A DNA stretch of 64,000 nt from Aequorivita marisscotiae (GTDB lineage: Bacteria > Bacteroidota > Bacteroidia > Flavobacteriales > Flavobacteriaceae): contig NZ_CP122379.1 of NCBI RefSeq assembly GCF_029814825.1, positions 1,426,001 through 1,490,000 of the forward strand. The letters run 5' to 3'. Below, one piece after another: positions 18,689 through 28,089 of the stretch (its first letter is position 1; each line of letters starts with the position of its first letter). The notes below the pieces were generated by a model. That model was given only the letters and a program-made list of their open reading frames with translations. It searched no databases and was not told where the DNA came from. The position numbers and the translations under genes are program-made.

Positions 18689-19921
18689 ATGTCGAAAGAA
18701 GATTTAGAATGTTCCTTCTGCGGTCGTAAAAAGGCTGAAACCAATTTGCTCATTGCAGGATTGGACGCTCATATATGCGATCGATGCATTGAGCAAGCCC
18801 ACGGCATTGTGGTAGAAGAAGCCTTGCACTCAGGCAATACGGAACTGTCCAAAGATTTAATGCTGAAGAAACCAAAATTGATAAAAGCCTTTTTGGACGA
18901 ATACGTTATTGGACAAGAATTTACCAAAAAAGTAATGTCCGTGGCGGTTTACAATCACTACAAACGATTGCTTCAGCCAAAAAGCGATGACGATATTGAA
19001 ATACAAAAAAGTAATATAATTATTGTAGGGCAAACAGGAACGGGAAAAACATTAATTGCAAAAACAATTGCAAAAATGCTAAACGTACCTTTAGCCATTG
19101 TAGATGCCACTGTTTTAACCGAAGCTGGATATGTAGGCGAAGACGTTGAAAGTATTTTAACACGCTTGTTGCAAGCTGCAGATTATAACCTTGAAAAGGC
19201 AGAAAACGGAATTGTATTTATTGACGAAATAGATAAAATAGCCCGTAAAAGCGACAACCCATCTATCACACGAGATGTTAGTGGTGAAGGTGTACAGCAA
19301 GCCCTTTTAAAACTTTTGGAGGGAACTACGGTAAACGTACCGCCAAAAGGGGGTAGAAAACATCCCGATCAAAAATTTATTGAAGTAAATACCGAAAACA
19401 TTCTCTTTATTGCTGGGGGTGCTTTTGATGGTATTGAGCGGCATATTTCAAAACGATTAAATATGCAAGCCGTTGGATTTACAGCATCTTTAAATGAAAA
19501 TCAAGTGGAGCGCGAAAACATGCTTCGCTATATTATCCCGAAAGATTTAAAGGATTTTGGCCTAATTCCAGAAATAATCGGTCGTCTTCCGGTATTAACC
19601 TATATGAATCCGCTGGACAAGGAAACGCTTCGAGCTATACTTACAGAGCCTAAAAACGCAATTATTAAGCAGTACAAAAAACTGTTTGAAATGGACGGGA
19701 TTGATTTTGTGATAACTGATGAAGCGCTAGATTTTGTAGTAGAACAAGCTATAAATTACAAACTTGGCGCACGTGGACTTCGATCGTTGTGCGAAGCCGT
19801 TTTAACCGATGCTATGTATGAAATGCCTGGCACAGACGAAAAAACCGTTCGCGTCACCAAACAATATGCCGAAGAAAAACTTAATAAATCATCCCTTAAA
19901 AAGTTGAAAGCGGTTTCTTAA
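18689..19921 (+). CDS. clpX: ATP-dependent Clp protease ATP-binding subunit ClpX
   Basis: AAA+ unfoldase that feeds substrates to ClpP. 410 aa from ATG 18689 (a TTG five codons earlier is in frame but unlikely). Zinc-binding domain: CSFCGRKK and [11 protein letters not shown] (four Cys). AAA+ motifs: Walker A GQTGTGKT, pore loop [11 protein letters not shown], Walker [14 protein letters not shown], sensor regions and GARGLRS near the C-terminus. The ClpP-docking loop reads AVGFTAS, equivalent to the IGF loop. Followed by a strong terminator. Confidence 0.97.
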   Translation: MSKEDLECSFCGRKKAETNLLIAGLDAHICDRCIEQAHGIVVEEALHSGNTELSKDLMLKKPKLIKAFLDEYVIGQEFTKKVMSVAVYNHYKRLLQPKSDDDIEIQKSNIIIVGQTGTGKTLIAKTIAKMLNVPLAIVDATVLTEAGYVGEDVESILTRLLQAADYNLEKAENGIVFIDEIDKIARKSDNPSITRDVSGEGVQQALLKLLEGTTVNVPPKGGRKHPDQKFIEVNTENILFIAGGAFDGIERHISKRLNMQAVGFTASLNENQVERENMLRYIIPKDLKDFGLIPEIIGRLPVLTYMNPLDKETLRAILTEPKNAIIKQYKKLFEMDGIDFVITDEALDFVVEQAINYKLGARGLRSLCEAVLTDAMYEMPGTDEKTVRVTKQYAEEKLNKSSLKKLKAVS

Positions 19922-19942
19922 GTTATACCTTCCTAAAAAGTA

Positions 19943-19974
19943 AAAACCTCGAGAGTATTATTCTCGAGGTTTTT
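19943..19974 (+). terminator. Strong terminator after clpPX
   Basis: Perfect 12-base stem (AAAACCTCGAGA paired with TCTCGAGGTTTT), 7-base loop GTATTAT and a run of eight T. It ends the clpP-clpX transcript. Confidence 0.9.
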
Positions 19975-19996
19975 TTTATGCGGGTTAGTTAGTCTT

Positions 19997-20179
19997 CTAT
20001 GGAGATGCAATAATCGAATTATTCTTAGTATGTAGAATCTTATTTTGCATTTGTTCCTTTTTACATTTCAGATTGTATCCAGCTACTTCACCTTCGTTAT
20101 TAACTGCGGTTGTGGTCGCGCAAGATGAAAGCGCCACACTAAAAATTAAAAGGATAACTATGCAAAAATTATTTTTCAT
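19997..20179 (-). CDS. Small putative lipoprotein
   Basis: 60 aa: MKNNFCIVILLIFSVALSSC is a signal peptide with an LSSC lipobox, followed by ATTTAVNNEGEVAGYNLKC and a short charged tail with a second Cys. No family recognised. The classical lipobox and codon use similar to neighbours argue that it is real, but it is short and isolated between the clpX terminator and the GH3 gene. Confidence 0.55.
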   Translation of the reverse strand: MKNNFCIVILLIFSVALSSCATTTAVNNEGEVAGYNLKCKKEQMQNKILHTKNNSIIASP

Positions 20180-20356
20180 TTTAAACCAATTTATTTGATT
20201 GACACAAAAATACGGGCAAAGCGCGACGCAAAAAAAAATTTTAGCCGAACGTCGAGGATAATCGATGAACTACATTTAAACCGATAAAATTTCGGTAAAA
20301 CGCATTAAATCAACTATTTAAATTTGATTGAAATTCTTTATAGAAAGGCAGGTGGA

Positions 20357-21877
20357 TTAGGTTATTTTATTTAATTGTAAAAGTTCTTCCAGTAGATCGC
20401 GTGTATTTGAAAGTCTCGGCACCTTGTGTTGCCCACCTAATTTGTTTTTATGCTTTAGCCAATCATAGAAAAGATTTTCTCTAGCATGATGCACTTTTGG
20501 CGCATTTAAGGTTGTATTGTTAAAGCGTTTTGCTTCATAATCGCTATTTAAATCTTGAAGCGCAGAATCTAAAAGTTCCGTAAAAGTATTTAAGTCTTGC
20601 GGAGGATTTTTAAATTCAATAATCCATTCGTGAGCCCCTTTGTCTCTACCATTCATAAAAATGGGCGCTGCTGTATAATCTACAATTTCGGCATTGGTTA
20701 GATGCGAAACTTTGCGGAGGGCAGTTTCGGCGTTTTCAATAATTAATTCTTCACCAAATACATTTATATGGTGTTTTGTTCTTCCGGTAACTCTTATTCG
20801 GTAGGGATTTGTAGAGGTAAAGCGAACGGTATCACCAATTTTATATCGCCAAAGACCTGCATTAGTAGTAATAACAATGGCATAATTTTTACCCTGTTCC
20901 ACCGCACTCAAAGGGATTACCGTTTCATCGGAGCTTCCGTAACCATCCATTGGTATAAATTCATAAAATATTCCATAGTCCAGCATTAATAGCAATTCCT
21001 TATTCTCGTTGCGATCTTGTATAGCAAAGAATCCTTCGGAGGCATTGTAAATTTCGTAATATCGAAAATCGCTTTTTGGCAGTAAGTTATTGTACTGCTC
21101 TATATAGGGGTCAAAATTTACTCCGCCGTGAAAATAAACTTCCAAATTGGGCCAAACTTCAAAAAGATTATTTCTTCCGGTAGTTTCAATAACTTGGTTT
21201 AATAAAACTAGCATCCACGAAGGCACTCCGGCAAGACTGGTTACATTTTCTTTTATAGTTTCATTTACAATGGCTTGCATTTTTGTTTCCCAGTCGCCCA
21301 TGAGCGAAACTTCGTTGCTAGGTGTACTGCTGTATTCGGCCCAAAACGGCATATTATCTATTAAAATTGCTGAAAGATCGCCAAACACGGTGCCATTTTC
21401 CTCGTACAATTGTTTGCTTCCACCAAGCCTTAAACTTTTGCCCAAAAACAAATTGGCATCGGGATTATTGTTTAAATACATACACAGCAGGTCTTTGCTG
21501 GCGGCATAATGACAGTTTTCTAAAGAATCGTTGGTAACGGGTATAAATTTACTTTTGGCATTTGTAGTGCCGCTAGATTTCGCAAACCACTTAATGGGTG
21601 TGGGCCAGAATATATTAGATTCTCCTTTGCGCGCACGTTCTATTTGTGGTTCGAAGTCTTCGTACGTAGTAATAGGGACTCGCGCCGAAAATTCGCGATA
21701 GGTTTTTATAGATCCAAAATCGTATGCTTTGCCAATTTCGGTATATTTTGCTTTTTGCAATAAATTAAATAGTAGTTCTTCCTGCACTTCAATAGGATAC
21801 TTCAAAAAAAGGTCTATTTGATGAAATCTTTTTTTTAGAAACCACGAAGCAATAGAATTAACAATGGGGATTGGCAT
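20357..21877 (-). CDS. GH3-family acyl-adenylate-forming protein
   Basis: 506 aa protein of the GH3 auxin-responsive promoter family, part of the ANL adenylating superfamily. The ATP/AMP-binding motif reads WFAKSSGTTNAKSKFIPVT (residues about 103-121), motif II is RYYEIYNASEGFFAIQD, and motif III includes LWRYKIGDTVRFTS with HINVFGEELI following. In plants GH3 enzymes conjugate amino acids to jasmonate or auxin; the bacterial members are widespread in Bacteroidota and their substrate is not established. All residues expected for adenylation appear intact, so an active acid-amino acid ligase is likely. It is transcribed alone. Confidence 0.88.
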   Translation of the reverse strand: MPIPIVNSIASWFLKKRFHQIDLFLKYPIEVQEELLFNLLQKAKYTEIGKAYDFGSIKTYREFSARVPITTYEDFEPQIERARKGESNIFWPTPIKWFAKSSGTTNAKSKFIPVTNDSLENCHYAASKDLLCMYLNNNPDANLFLGKSLRLGGSKQLYEENGTVFGDLSAILIDNMPFWAEYSSTPSNEVSLMGDWETKMQAIVNETIKENVTSLAGVPSWMLVLLNQVIETTGRNNLFEVWPNLEVYFHGGVNFDPYIEQYNNLLPKSDFRYYEIYNASEGFFAIQDRNENKELLLMLDYGIFYEFIPMDGYGSSDETVIPLSAVEQGKNYAIVITTNAGLWRYKIGDTVRFTSTNPYRIRVTGRTKHHINVFGEELIIENAETALRKVSHLTNAEIVDYTAAPIFMNGRDKGAHEWIIEFKNPPQDLNTFTELLDSALQDLNSDYEAKRFNNTTLNAPKVHHARENLFYDWLKHKNKLGGQHKVPRLSNTRDLLEELLQLNKIT

Positions 21878-21999
21878 ATTTTTCTGCTATCTTTATGCTA
21901 TAAAAATAACCATTTTATAATTACGATTTCCTCTTTTTTTGAAGTGATATTTTACAAGATTTCTTTGGAAATGATTTCGACTTAACTTTTTTTAAATAA

Positions 22000-22794
22000 A
22001 TGAATTACGAAGGCCTACTTACAAAAATGCAAACTGAAAATGGATCTCCCATTCAATACTACCTCGTTTTTGACAATGATTTTTTAAATGTAAACCAATT
22101 ATTGAATAAGTTGGTAACTATTAATTTTCTGAATTATCAATGTTTAAATTGTGGCCTTCAAAAGAAAATCTATCGCCAAGGGTTTTGTTACGATTGCTTT
22201 TTTAAAATTCCACAAGCGGCAGATTGGATTATTAGTCCCGAAAAAAGCAAGGCGCATTTGGGCATCGAAGAGCGCGATTTGGCATACGAAGAAAAGGTAC
22301 AATTACAACCCCACGTTGTGTATCTTGCCAATAGTAGTAGTGTAAAAGTTGGGGTAACGCGCAGATCGCAAATCCCCACACGTTGGATTGATCAAGGAGC
22401 GCACGAAGCAATTGAAATAGTAGAAGTGCCCAATAGATACCTCGCCGGAATTACAGAGGTTGCCCTTAAAAGTTTTGTTAGCGATAAAACCAACTGGCGG
22501 GCTATGTTAAAAAACGATATAAAGGACGAAGATCTAGTTGCGTGGCGCAACAAGTTAAAGCAGTACATTCCCGTGGAAGCTGCCGAATATTATTTGGAAA
22601 ACAATACCGAAATAAATCTTGAATTTCCGGTTTTAACCTATCCCGAAAAGCCAAAATCATTAAACCTCGAAAAAAATCCTTTTTTCGAAGGCACTCTTAA
22701 AGGAATAAAAGGACAATACTTACTTTTTGAAGACAATACGGTATTTAACGTTCGCGGTAATGAAGGTGCGGTGGTGCGTATTACAGTAAACTAA
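22000..22794 (+). CDS. DUF2797 protein (zinc-binding, GIY-YIG-like core)
   Basis: 264 aa. A four-cysteine site CLNCGLQKKIYRQGFCYDCFF lies near residues 47-68 and probably binds zinc. It is followed by HVVYLANSSSVKVGVTRRSQIPTRWIDQGA, a block that resembles the GIY-YIG nuclease fold (Y-L-A ... K-V-G-V-T) as in the DUF2797 family, and GITEVALKSFVSDKTNWRAML. The C-terminal part is beta-rich. The family's role is unknown; the zinc site and GIY-YIG-like core suggest nucleic acid binding or cleavage, which is inference. Convergent with the AsmA gene, with only a few bases between stops. Confidence 0.82.
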   Translation: MNYEGLLTKMQTENGSPIQYYLVFDNDFLNVNQLLNKLVTINFLNYQCLNCGLQKKIYRQGFCYDCFFKIPQAADWIISPEKSKAHLGIEERDLAYEEKVQLQPHVVYLANSSSVKVGVTRRSQIPTRWIDQGAHEAIEIVEVPNRYLAGITEVALKSFVSDKTNWRAMLKNDIKDEDLVAWRNKLKQYIPVEAAEYYLENNTEINLEFPVLTYPEKPKSLNLEKNPFFEGTLKGIKGQYLLFEDNTVFNVRGNEGAVVRITVN

Positions 22795-22797
22795 ATT

Positions 22798-25470
22798 CTA
22801 ATTCCCAACTTTAGGGGTTTGGGATGCTTTGGTAGAATCTGCTCTCTTTTTTCTTCCGCCCAAAATTCCGCCCAGTACATCTTTAATTATTTGTGTGTTT
22901 TGCTGCTGGGTAGTTTGTTGCTGATTGTTAGTGTTCGTATTGTTTTTTGTAGAATCAGTCTTCGTTCCGCCAGAAAATACTTCTTCTAATAGTCCAGTTC
23001 CCTTATCTATCAATTTGTCTTTTTGCTTTGCTAAGATTTGCTTGGTTAGTGTATTTATTGCGTTTTCAGGATCAAGTGAAACTTGCGGATTTGTAAAGGT
23101 TCCTTTTAAACCAATGGGTAGCGCAACGCTCATGGCATCGGCTTCCTGCGGATTCAAATTTTGAAGCAGTTTTGTAACATCACTTCCCAAATATTTTGCG
23201 GGTACATCCATCGTTAGGTTGTAATCTATAGATTTGTCCAGCCCATGGGTTCCGGCCACCGCAACGTTAATTCCTTTAATATCAAAATCAAATGGTTTTA
23301 CTTCTATTTTACCATTATTGAAGGTGAAATTTGTGCTCACGTCTCTTAAACTCAACCTGTCTAAATTTAAAAATGAAACTTTTTTGCCTAGGGCTGAAAG
23401 TAAGGGTGTTTGTTGCGGATCTACTTCGGCAGTGATGATTTGGGCCAGAGCAGTCCCCGCCAGTGTAGTTAATTTTGGTGAAAGATCGTTTGTAAGTTGG
23501 CCGTTTAATTCAAATTTTGTGTTTAAACTGCCTTGCAATGCTTTTGCAATTGGCACTAAATACTTAAACATTTCCAACTTTTCGAAAGATTGTTCAATGT
23601 CAATTTTGCTTAAATCCAAAACCATTGCGAAAGATGGAGTTTCACTTTTGGTAGAAACATTTCCTGAAAGCGCAATGTTTCCACCAAAAATATTTGAGGT
23701 AAAATTGCCGATGGTTATGGCTTCATTTGCAATTGTGGCAGTGCCTTTTGCATCTTTTAATTCCAAGTTGTCATAAATTAAGTTATTGGCCTTAAAATTT
23801 ATTGAAGCATTCAAAAAATCTGGAATTTTTACACCGTCCGACCTTGCAGTTTTTTGAGAATTATCGCCGCTTTCTTCTAAATTATTTTTAGATGAAGAGG
23901 AATCTGAAGCCATAAAATCATTCACATTAAAAGTGTTTGATTGCACGTTAAACTGACCTTTTAAATCTTGTTTGCTCATTAAAAATGGAATGAGGTTTTT
24001 AATATTTCCCGAAGCTTTAATGTCAGTTTGGCCGGTTGATGCGTTTAATTCTTTTAATGTAAAAACACCTGGTTGTAGCGACAAATTTGCGTTGGCCACA
24101 TTTAATTTGTTTTTAAAACCTGCATCGTATTTAAAATTATTCAGGCTCGCGGTTCCGCGGGCATCTATCTTATCATAATGCTCCTTTTCAACCGATTCCA
24201 TATCAAAATTCGCGATAATATCTGCTTTAAAAATGCCGCTGAGTTTTTGTTCCATTTCAACAGGCAGGACCTTTTCAATATTCGCTAAATTAAGTGTGCC
24301 CTGCATTTCTAAATTAACTAGTGGATTTTCGACCATATTTTTTATACTTCCCTTCAGTCTAAAAGGTTCGCCATCTATCATAAAGTTGAAGGTTGAAATA
24401 TCTAAAAAAGTATCTTTTAGTAATCCAGTTTCGTTTTTTAATTGTACGTCTATGGTTATGTTTTCAACAGTTTTTGGCAGCTCTGGATATTTAAAGGAAG
24501 CGTTGTTGCTCGCTATTTTTATATCCATTGTCGGAATGTGTGTGCTATCAACAATTCCTTTTAACATACCATTTACGGTGAAATTCCCTGTAGTTTTTAC
24601 ATGGCTTATTTGCTTCACATACGTTTCTGGAATAACGGCCAGGAAATTTTTAAAGTCGGAAGACGGCGTTTTAAAAGTGAGATCTATTTGGTTGTTAGCC
24701 TCGTTCACTTTTACAAAACCGTTAAAAGTTAATGGCAGCTCATTGATTTTGGCTTCGTTTTCAAGAAAAGTGTATTTCAGGTTTTTTAAATCTATTTTAA
24801 AGATGGCGTCGAGTGAAAGTCGGTTTTTAGTCAAATATTCGGTATTGTCCATCCGGAACGAGGCAAAAGCTTCAGTCTGGGTATCTAGATTGCTAATTTC
24901 CTGCGAAAGATCGCCGCGGCCCGTGTGTTGTACGTTGGTGAGAGTTAAAAAAGTTTTGTTCCCCACATCGGCATAATGAACACGTGAGTTTTTTATTTCG
25001 TATTTTTTTAAATCGAATGTAAATCCACCATTTGTTTCTTCTTCGCGCGTAGTTGCCGGTGCATCTTTTTTAATGGCGATATCGTAATTGGTATTTCCGA
25101 GTGAATCAATTTTAATGTTTACAAAAGCTTCATCAAGAAATAGGGCGTCCACTTTAATGGTTTCAGTGCTGTTTTTAAAGAGTTGCATAATGCCCATATT
25201 CAGGGAAAGCGATTTGCCACTCGCCAAGGTATCGCCTTTAAATGGTGCGTTATTAATAATGCTGAAATTATTTACTTGCAACGAAGCATCGGGAAAACTG
25301 CTAAAAAAACTCAAATCTAAATCACTCCACGATACTGTAGCGTTGAGGTTTTCATTAATAGTACGCTTCAACATTTTTTCAAGACTGCCTTTAAAAATAA
25401 ATGGTGCCGCAACTAACAATAACAGTAAAATACCGAGTATAATTCCTATGATTTTAAACGCTTTCTTCAT
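22798..25470 (-). CDS. AsmA family envelope protein (large)
   Basis: 890 aa inner-membrane-anchored periplasmic protein. One N-terminal transmembrane helix (residues 4-28), then the AsmA signature LNATVSWSDLDLSFFSSFPDASLQVNNFSI, a long region of repeated beta strands (repeating-beta-groove type), and the AsmA_2-like block PFDFDIKGINVAVAGTHGLDKSIDYNLTMDVPAKYLG near residue 745. The C-terminal 70 residues are Gln/Asn/Thr-rich and end in GGILGGRKKRADSTK, probably disordered. AsmA/TamB proteins move phospholipid between membranes or aid outer membrane biogenesis. A second AsmA-like gene lies at 60410-61957. Confidence 0.88.
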   Translation of the reverse strand: MKKAFKIIGIILGILLLLLVAAPFIFKGSLEKMLKRTINENLNATVSWSDLDLSFFSSFPDASLQVNNFSIINNAPFKGDTLASGKSLSLNMGIMQLFKNSTETIKVDALFLDEAFVNIKIDSLGNTNYDIAIKKDAPATTREEETNGGFTFDLKKYEIKNSRVHYADVGNKTFLTLTNVQHTGRGDLSQEISNLDTQTEAFASFRMDNTEYLTKNRLSLDAIFKIDLKNLKYTFLENEAKINELPLTFNGFVKVNEANNQIDLTFKTPSSDFKNFLAVIPETYVKQISHVKTTGNFTVNGMLKGIVDSTHIPTMDIKIASNNASFKYPELPKTVENITIDVQLKNETGLLKDTFLDISTFNFMIDGEPFRLKGSIKNMVENPLVNLEMQGTLNLANIEKVLPVEMEQKLSGIFKADIIANFDMESVEKEHYDKIDARGTASLNNFKYDAGFKNKLNVANANLSLQPGVFTLKELNASTGQTDIKASGNIKNLIPFLMSKQDLKGQFNVQSNTFNVNDFMASDSSSSKNNLEESGDNSQKTARSDGVKIPDFLNASINFKANNLIYDNLELKDAKGTATIANEAITIGNFTSNIFGGNIALSGNVSTKSETPSFAMVLDLSKIDIEQSFEKLEMFKYLVPIAKALQGSLNTKFELNGQLTNDLSPKLTTLAGTALAQIITAEVDPQQTPLLSALGKKVSFLNLDRLSLRDVSTNFTFNNGKIEVKPFDFDIKGINVAVAGTHGLDKSIDYNLTMDVPAKYLGSDVTKLLQNLNPQEADAMSVALPIGLKGTFTNPQVSLDPENAINTLTKQILAKQKDKLIDKGTGLLEEVFSGGTKTDSTKNNTNTNNQQQTTQQQNTQIIKDVLGGILGGRKKRADSTKASQTPKVGN

Positions 25471-25611
25471 AAAAGATTTTGAAAATTTATTTTTGATAAT
25501 TGCTTTTAAAACAACTTCTTAAAAAGCCGCTGTCACGCAAAATTTATATCTGGACGCAAATTTACTTGGTAGTCTTTTTCTTTTCCTTAATTTCGTCTTA
25601 AATGTTAAAAT

Positions 25612-26748
25612 TTGGAACCAATTAAACCTTTGCTAAACGTTTATCTTTCCCTTGGCAGCAACATGGGCAATCGTTTTGAGAATCTTCAAAACGCGGTTAA
25701 TTTATTGTTTGAAGAATTGGGAAGTATCGTAAAGATTTCTTCAATATACGAAACGCCCGCAATGGGTTTTGACGGCGACCCATTTTTAAACTGTGCGGTG
25801 TGGATGCAAATAGATTTAAAACCTATCCAGATTTTAAAATCAATTCTTGAAATTGAAAAAAAATTGGGCCGAAAGCGAAACACTTCAAAAAGCTACACCG
25901 CTCGCCCCATAGATATAGACATTGTTTTTATTGACAATTTAATAATTGCAACAGATAAGCTTACCGTGCCGCATCCTGAAATGACAAAACGGAACTTTGT
26001 ATTACAGCCCTTGGCAGATTTAAATTTGCATTTGGAGCACCCAATTTTGAATAAAACTATTGTTGAAATTCTGGAAGATACAACAGATACGAGCGAGCTT
26101 CAAAAACAGTCAAAATGGTTGAGCAATCCAATGCGCGAGTTTAATATTTCGCAATACAATTATATTGCCATAGAAGGTAATATTGGGGCAGGGAAAACAA
26201 GTTTGGCAAGTAAAATAGCAAACGATTTTAATGCGAAATTAATATTGGAGCGGTTTAAAGACAACCCGTTTCTTCCTAAATTTTATGAAGATGCTGCGCG
26301 TTATGCCTTTCCTTTAGAAATGTCCTTTCTCGCCGATCGCTACCAGCAACTGGTTGATGATATAACGCAATTCGATTTATTTAAAGAATCGGTAATTGCC
26401 GATTACGATGTAAACAAAAGCCTGATTTTTGCGAGTATAACGTTGCCTGAAGAAGAATATGCCTTGTATAAAAAACTTTTTCAAGTAATGCACAAAGATG
26501 TGCCAAAGCCAGATATGTATATTTATTTATATCAAAATACCGAGCGATTGCTTGCAAACATAAAAAAGCGCGGTAGAAAATACGAGCAAAGTATTGCGGC
26601 AGAATATCTTCAAAAGTTAAATGCAGGGTATTTGGAATTCATTAAAAACCAACATTCCGAAAACATAAAAATTATTGATATTTCTGAAATGGATTTTCTA
26701 AAAAACCGAGCAGATTATTTAAAGATTCTATCCGAAATAGTTTCATAA
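25612..26748 (+). CDS. folK: Bifunctional HPPK (FolK) / deoxynucleoside kinase fusion, TTG start
   Basis: 378 aa fusion. Residues 1-165 are 2-amino-4-hydroxy-6-hydroxymethyldihydropteridine pyrophosphokinase: VYLSLGSNMGNRFENLQ, SSIYETPAMGF, KLGRKR and ARPIDIDIVFID, then VPHPEMTKRNFVLQPL. Residues 177-378 are a dNK-type deoxynucleoside kinase: P-loop IAIEGNIGAGKTSLA, ERF substrate motif, DRYQQL and KKRGRKYEQ lid. It therefore combines folate synthesis with deoxynucleoside salvage, a fusion I recall from other Bacteroidota. No ATG is available: TTG 25612 is used, TTG 25630 is the alternative. An out-of-frame ATG at 25602 opens an eight-codon frame that overlaps this start. Confidence 0.93.
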   Translation: MEPIKPLLNVYLSLGSNMGNRFENLQNAVNLLFEELGSIVKISSIYETPAMGFDGDPFLNCAVWMQIDLKPIQILKSILEIEKKLGRKRNTSKSYTARPIDIDIVFIDNLIIATDKLTVPHPEMTKRNFVLQPLADLNLHLEHPILNKTIVEILEDTTDTSELQKQSKWLSNPMREFNISQYNYIAIEGNIGAGKTSLASKIANDFNAKLILERFKDNPFLPKFYEDAARYAFPLEMSFLADRYQQLVDDITQFDLFKESVIADYDVNKSLIFASITLPEEEYALYKKLFQVMHKDVPKPDMYIYLYQNTERLLANIKKRGRKYEQSIAAEYLQKLNAGYLEFIKNQHSENIKIIDISEMDFLKNRADYLKILSEIVS

Positions 26749-26824
26749 AAATGAAACAGTTAGCCGTTGCAATTGTCGAAAGTGTACAACATTTTATAAA
26801 CTGCAAATGCCTACATTATTTCAT

Positions 26825-26832
26825 TACCTTTG
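26825..26832 (+). promoter_or_regulatory. Bacteroidota -7 box for the RluB-type gene
   Basis: TACCTTTG matches TAnnTTTG exactly and sits 13 bases before the ATG at 26846, arguing against the in-frame ATG at 26807. No TTG is seen at the -33 position. Confidence 0.6.
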
Positions 26833-26845
26833 CAAAAAATTAATT

Positions 26846-27778
26846 ATGAGCAGACAAGATAATAAAAGTAGTGGAAAAGCTTCGGGGCGAGGTGGAAATA
26901 ACCAGCGTAATAGAAGTAGTGCAAGAGGAAATGCTCCATTAAAATCAGATTCTTCACCTAGAAAAACGGCTAGACAAGCAGATCCTTCGGCAAAACCAAA
27001 GTTGAGGTTCGATAAATCTGGAAAAGAAATAGGCCGAAGAGAAAGACCGGTAAAAGAAATAAAAAAGAGCAATCCTGAAGATGGAATTCGTTTAAATAAA
27101 TACATAGCCAATAGTGGGGTTTGCTCGCGTCGAGAAGCCGATACATTTATAGCCACGGGCTTGGTTACCGTAAACGGAAAAATTATAAATGAAATGGGAT
27201 ATAAGGTTCAGTTATCAGACGACGTTCGTTTTGACGGTCGCCGCTTGAATCCGGAGCCAAATACTTTTGTTTTATTGAACAAACCCAAAGGCTTTGCCAC
27301 AACAGACAGTAACTCCAAAGGAATGACAGTGATGGATTTGGTTGCCAATGCAACTACCGCTAAAATTAAACCTTTTGGTAGATTGGGAAGAAATGCCACT
27401 GGATTATTGCTCTTTACAAACGACGATGAGTTTGTACAAAAATTCTTGAAAAAAGGAATTCCAAGACTTTTTCATATTGAATTGGATAAAAATTTGAAAG
27501 CCGAACATCTGCAAAAAATTAAGGACGGTCTTACCATTGGGGGTAAAGAAATAGCTGTGGACCAAATAAGTTATGTTGACAATTCGCCAAAAAGTGAAAT
27601 AGGTTTAAAAATCAGACATACTGGAAACAGTGTTATCCGAACGATCTTTGATCATCTGGGCTACGATGTAGTTCGTGTAGATTGTGTAACGCTTGGCCCA
27701 TTAACAAAAAAAGATTTACCGCGCGGCCGATGGAGAACGCTTACTGAAAAGGAACTCAACATGTTTAGCATGTTATAA
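26846..27778 (+). CDS. 23S rRNA pseudouridine synthase, RluB/RsuA family, with basic N-terminal tail
   Basis: Isomerises uridine to pseudouridine in ribosomal RNA. 310 aa from ATG 26846. The first 75 residues are low-complexity and basic (Gly, Arg, Ser, Lys), typical of Bacteroidota members and likely RNA-binding. Then an S4 domain (IRLNKYIANSGVCSRREADTFIATGLVTVNGKIINEMGYKV), and the catalytic domain with LNKPKGFATT and the active-site motif PFGRLGRNATGLLLFTNDDE. The usual catalytic Asp motif GRLDxxTxGLL reads GRLGRNATGLL here, so the canonical Asp is replaced (see findings). The C-terminus follows the RluB pattern up to RGRWRTLTEKEL. Confidence 0.9.
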   Translation: MSRQDNKSSGKASGRGGNNQRNRSSARGNAPLKSDSSPRKTARQADPSAKPKLRFDKSGKEIGRRERPVKEIKKSNPEDGIRLNKYIANSGVCSRREADTFIATGLVTVNGKIINEMGYKVQLSDDVRFDGRRLNPEPNTFVLLNKPKGFATTDSNSKGMTVMDLVANATTAKIKPFGRLGRNATGLLLFTNDDEFVQKFLKKGIPRLFHIELDKNLKAEHLQKIKDGLTIGGKEIAVDQISYVDNSPKSEIGLKIRHTGNSVIRTIFDHLGYDVVRVDCVTLGPLTKKDLPRGRWRTLTEKELNMFSML

Positions 27779-28089
27779 GCTAAAGTGAAAATTTTTCAGG
27801 TTTTGTAAATTATTAAACTTTTTTTGGCACATTTGTACTGTAAATATTTAGCAGATAGTATCTTTAAAATAGTTGGTTTTTGAATAATTTCAGAAACAAA
27901 TTTATAAATGAACAACACCTTAGCGCTTTTAATTGCTACTTGCCATCCTGTTAAAGGTAAAGAACATACTTTACACACTTTGCCTATTCACATATAAAAC
28001 TTCACGTTAATATTATGTTATACCTTCAGTTTTTTGGAGCATACGTAAGGAGATTTTTTTAATTTACACAATAGAACCAAAACTAAATA
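27779..28089 (+). other. Non-coding gap upstream of speA with a possible 29-codon leader frame
   Basis: A 311-base AT-rich stretch between the pseudouridine synthase and speA. I see no terminator with a clear T run and no perfect TAnnTTTG box; TATCTTTA near 27858 is a one-mismatch -7 candidate. An ATG at 27908 opens a 29-codon frame to 27997 that encodes MNNTLALLIATCHPVKGKEH and a few more residues; it could be a leader peptide for the polyamine operon or chance. Nothing else is recognisable. Confidence 0.3.

Noticed and set aside
27796..27978. 60-codon minus-strand frame upstream of speA
   Set aside because: No recognisable features, poor codon pattern and no start signals.
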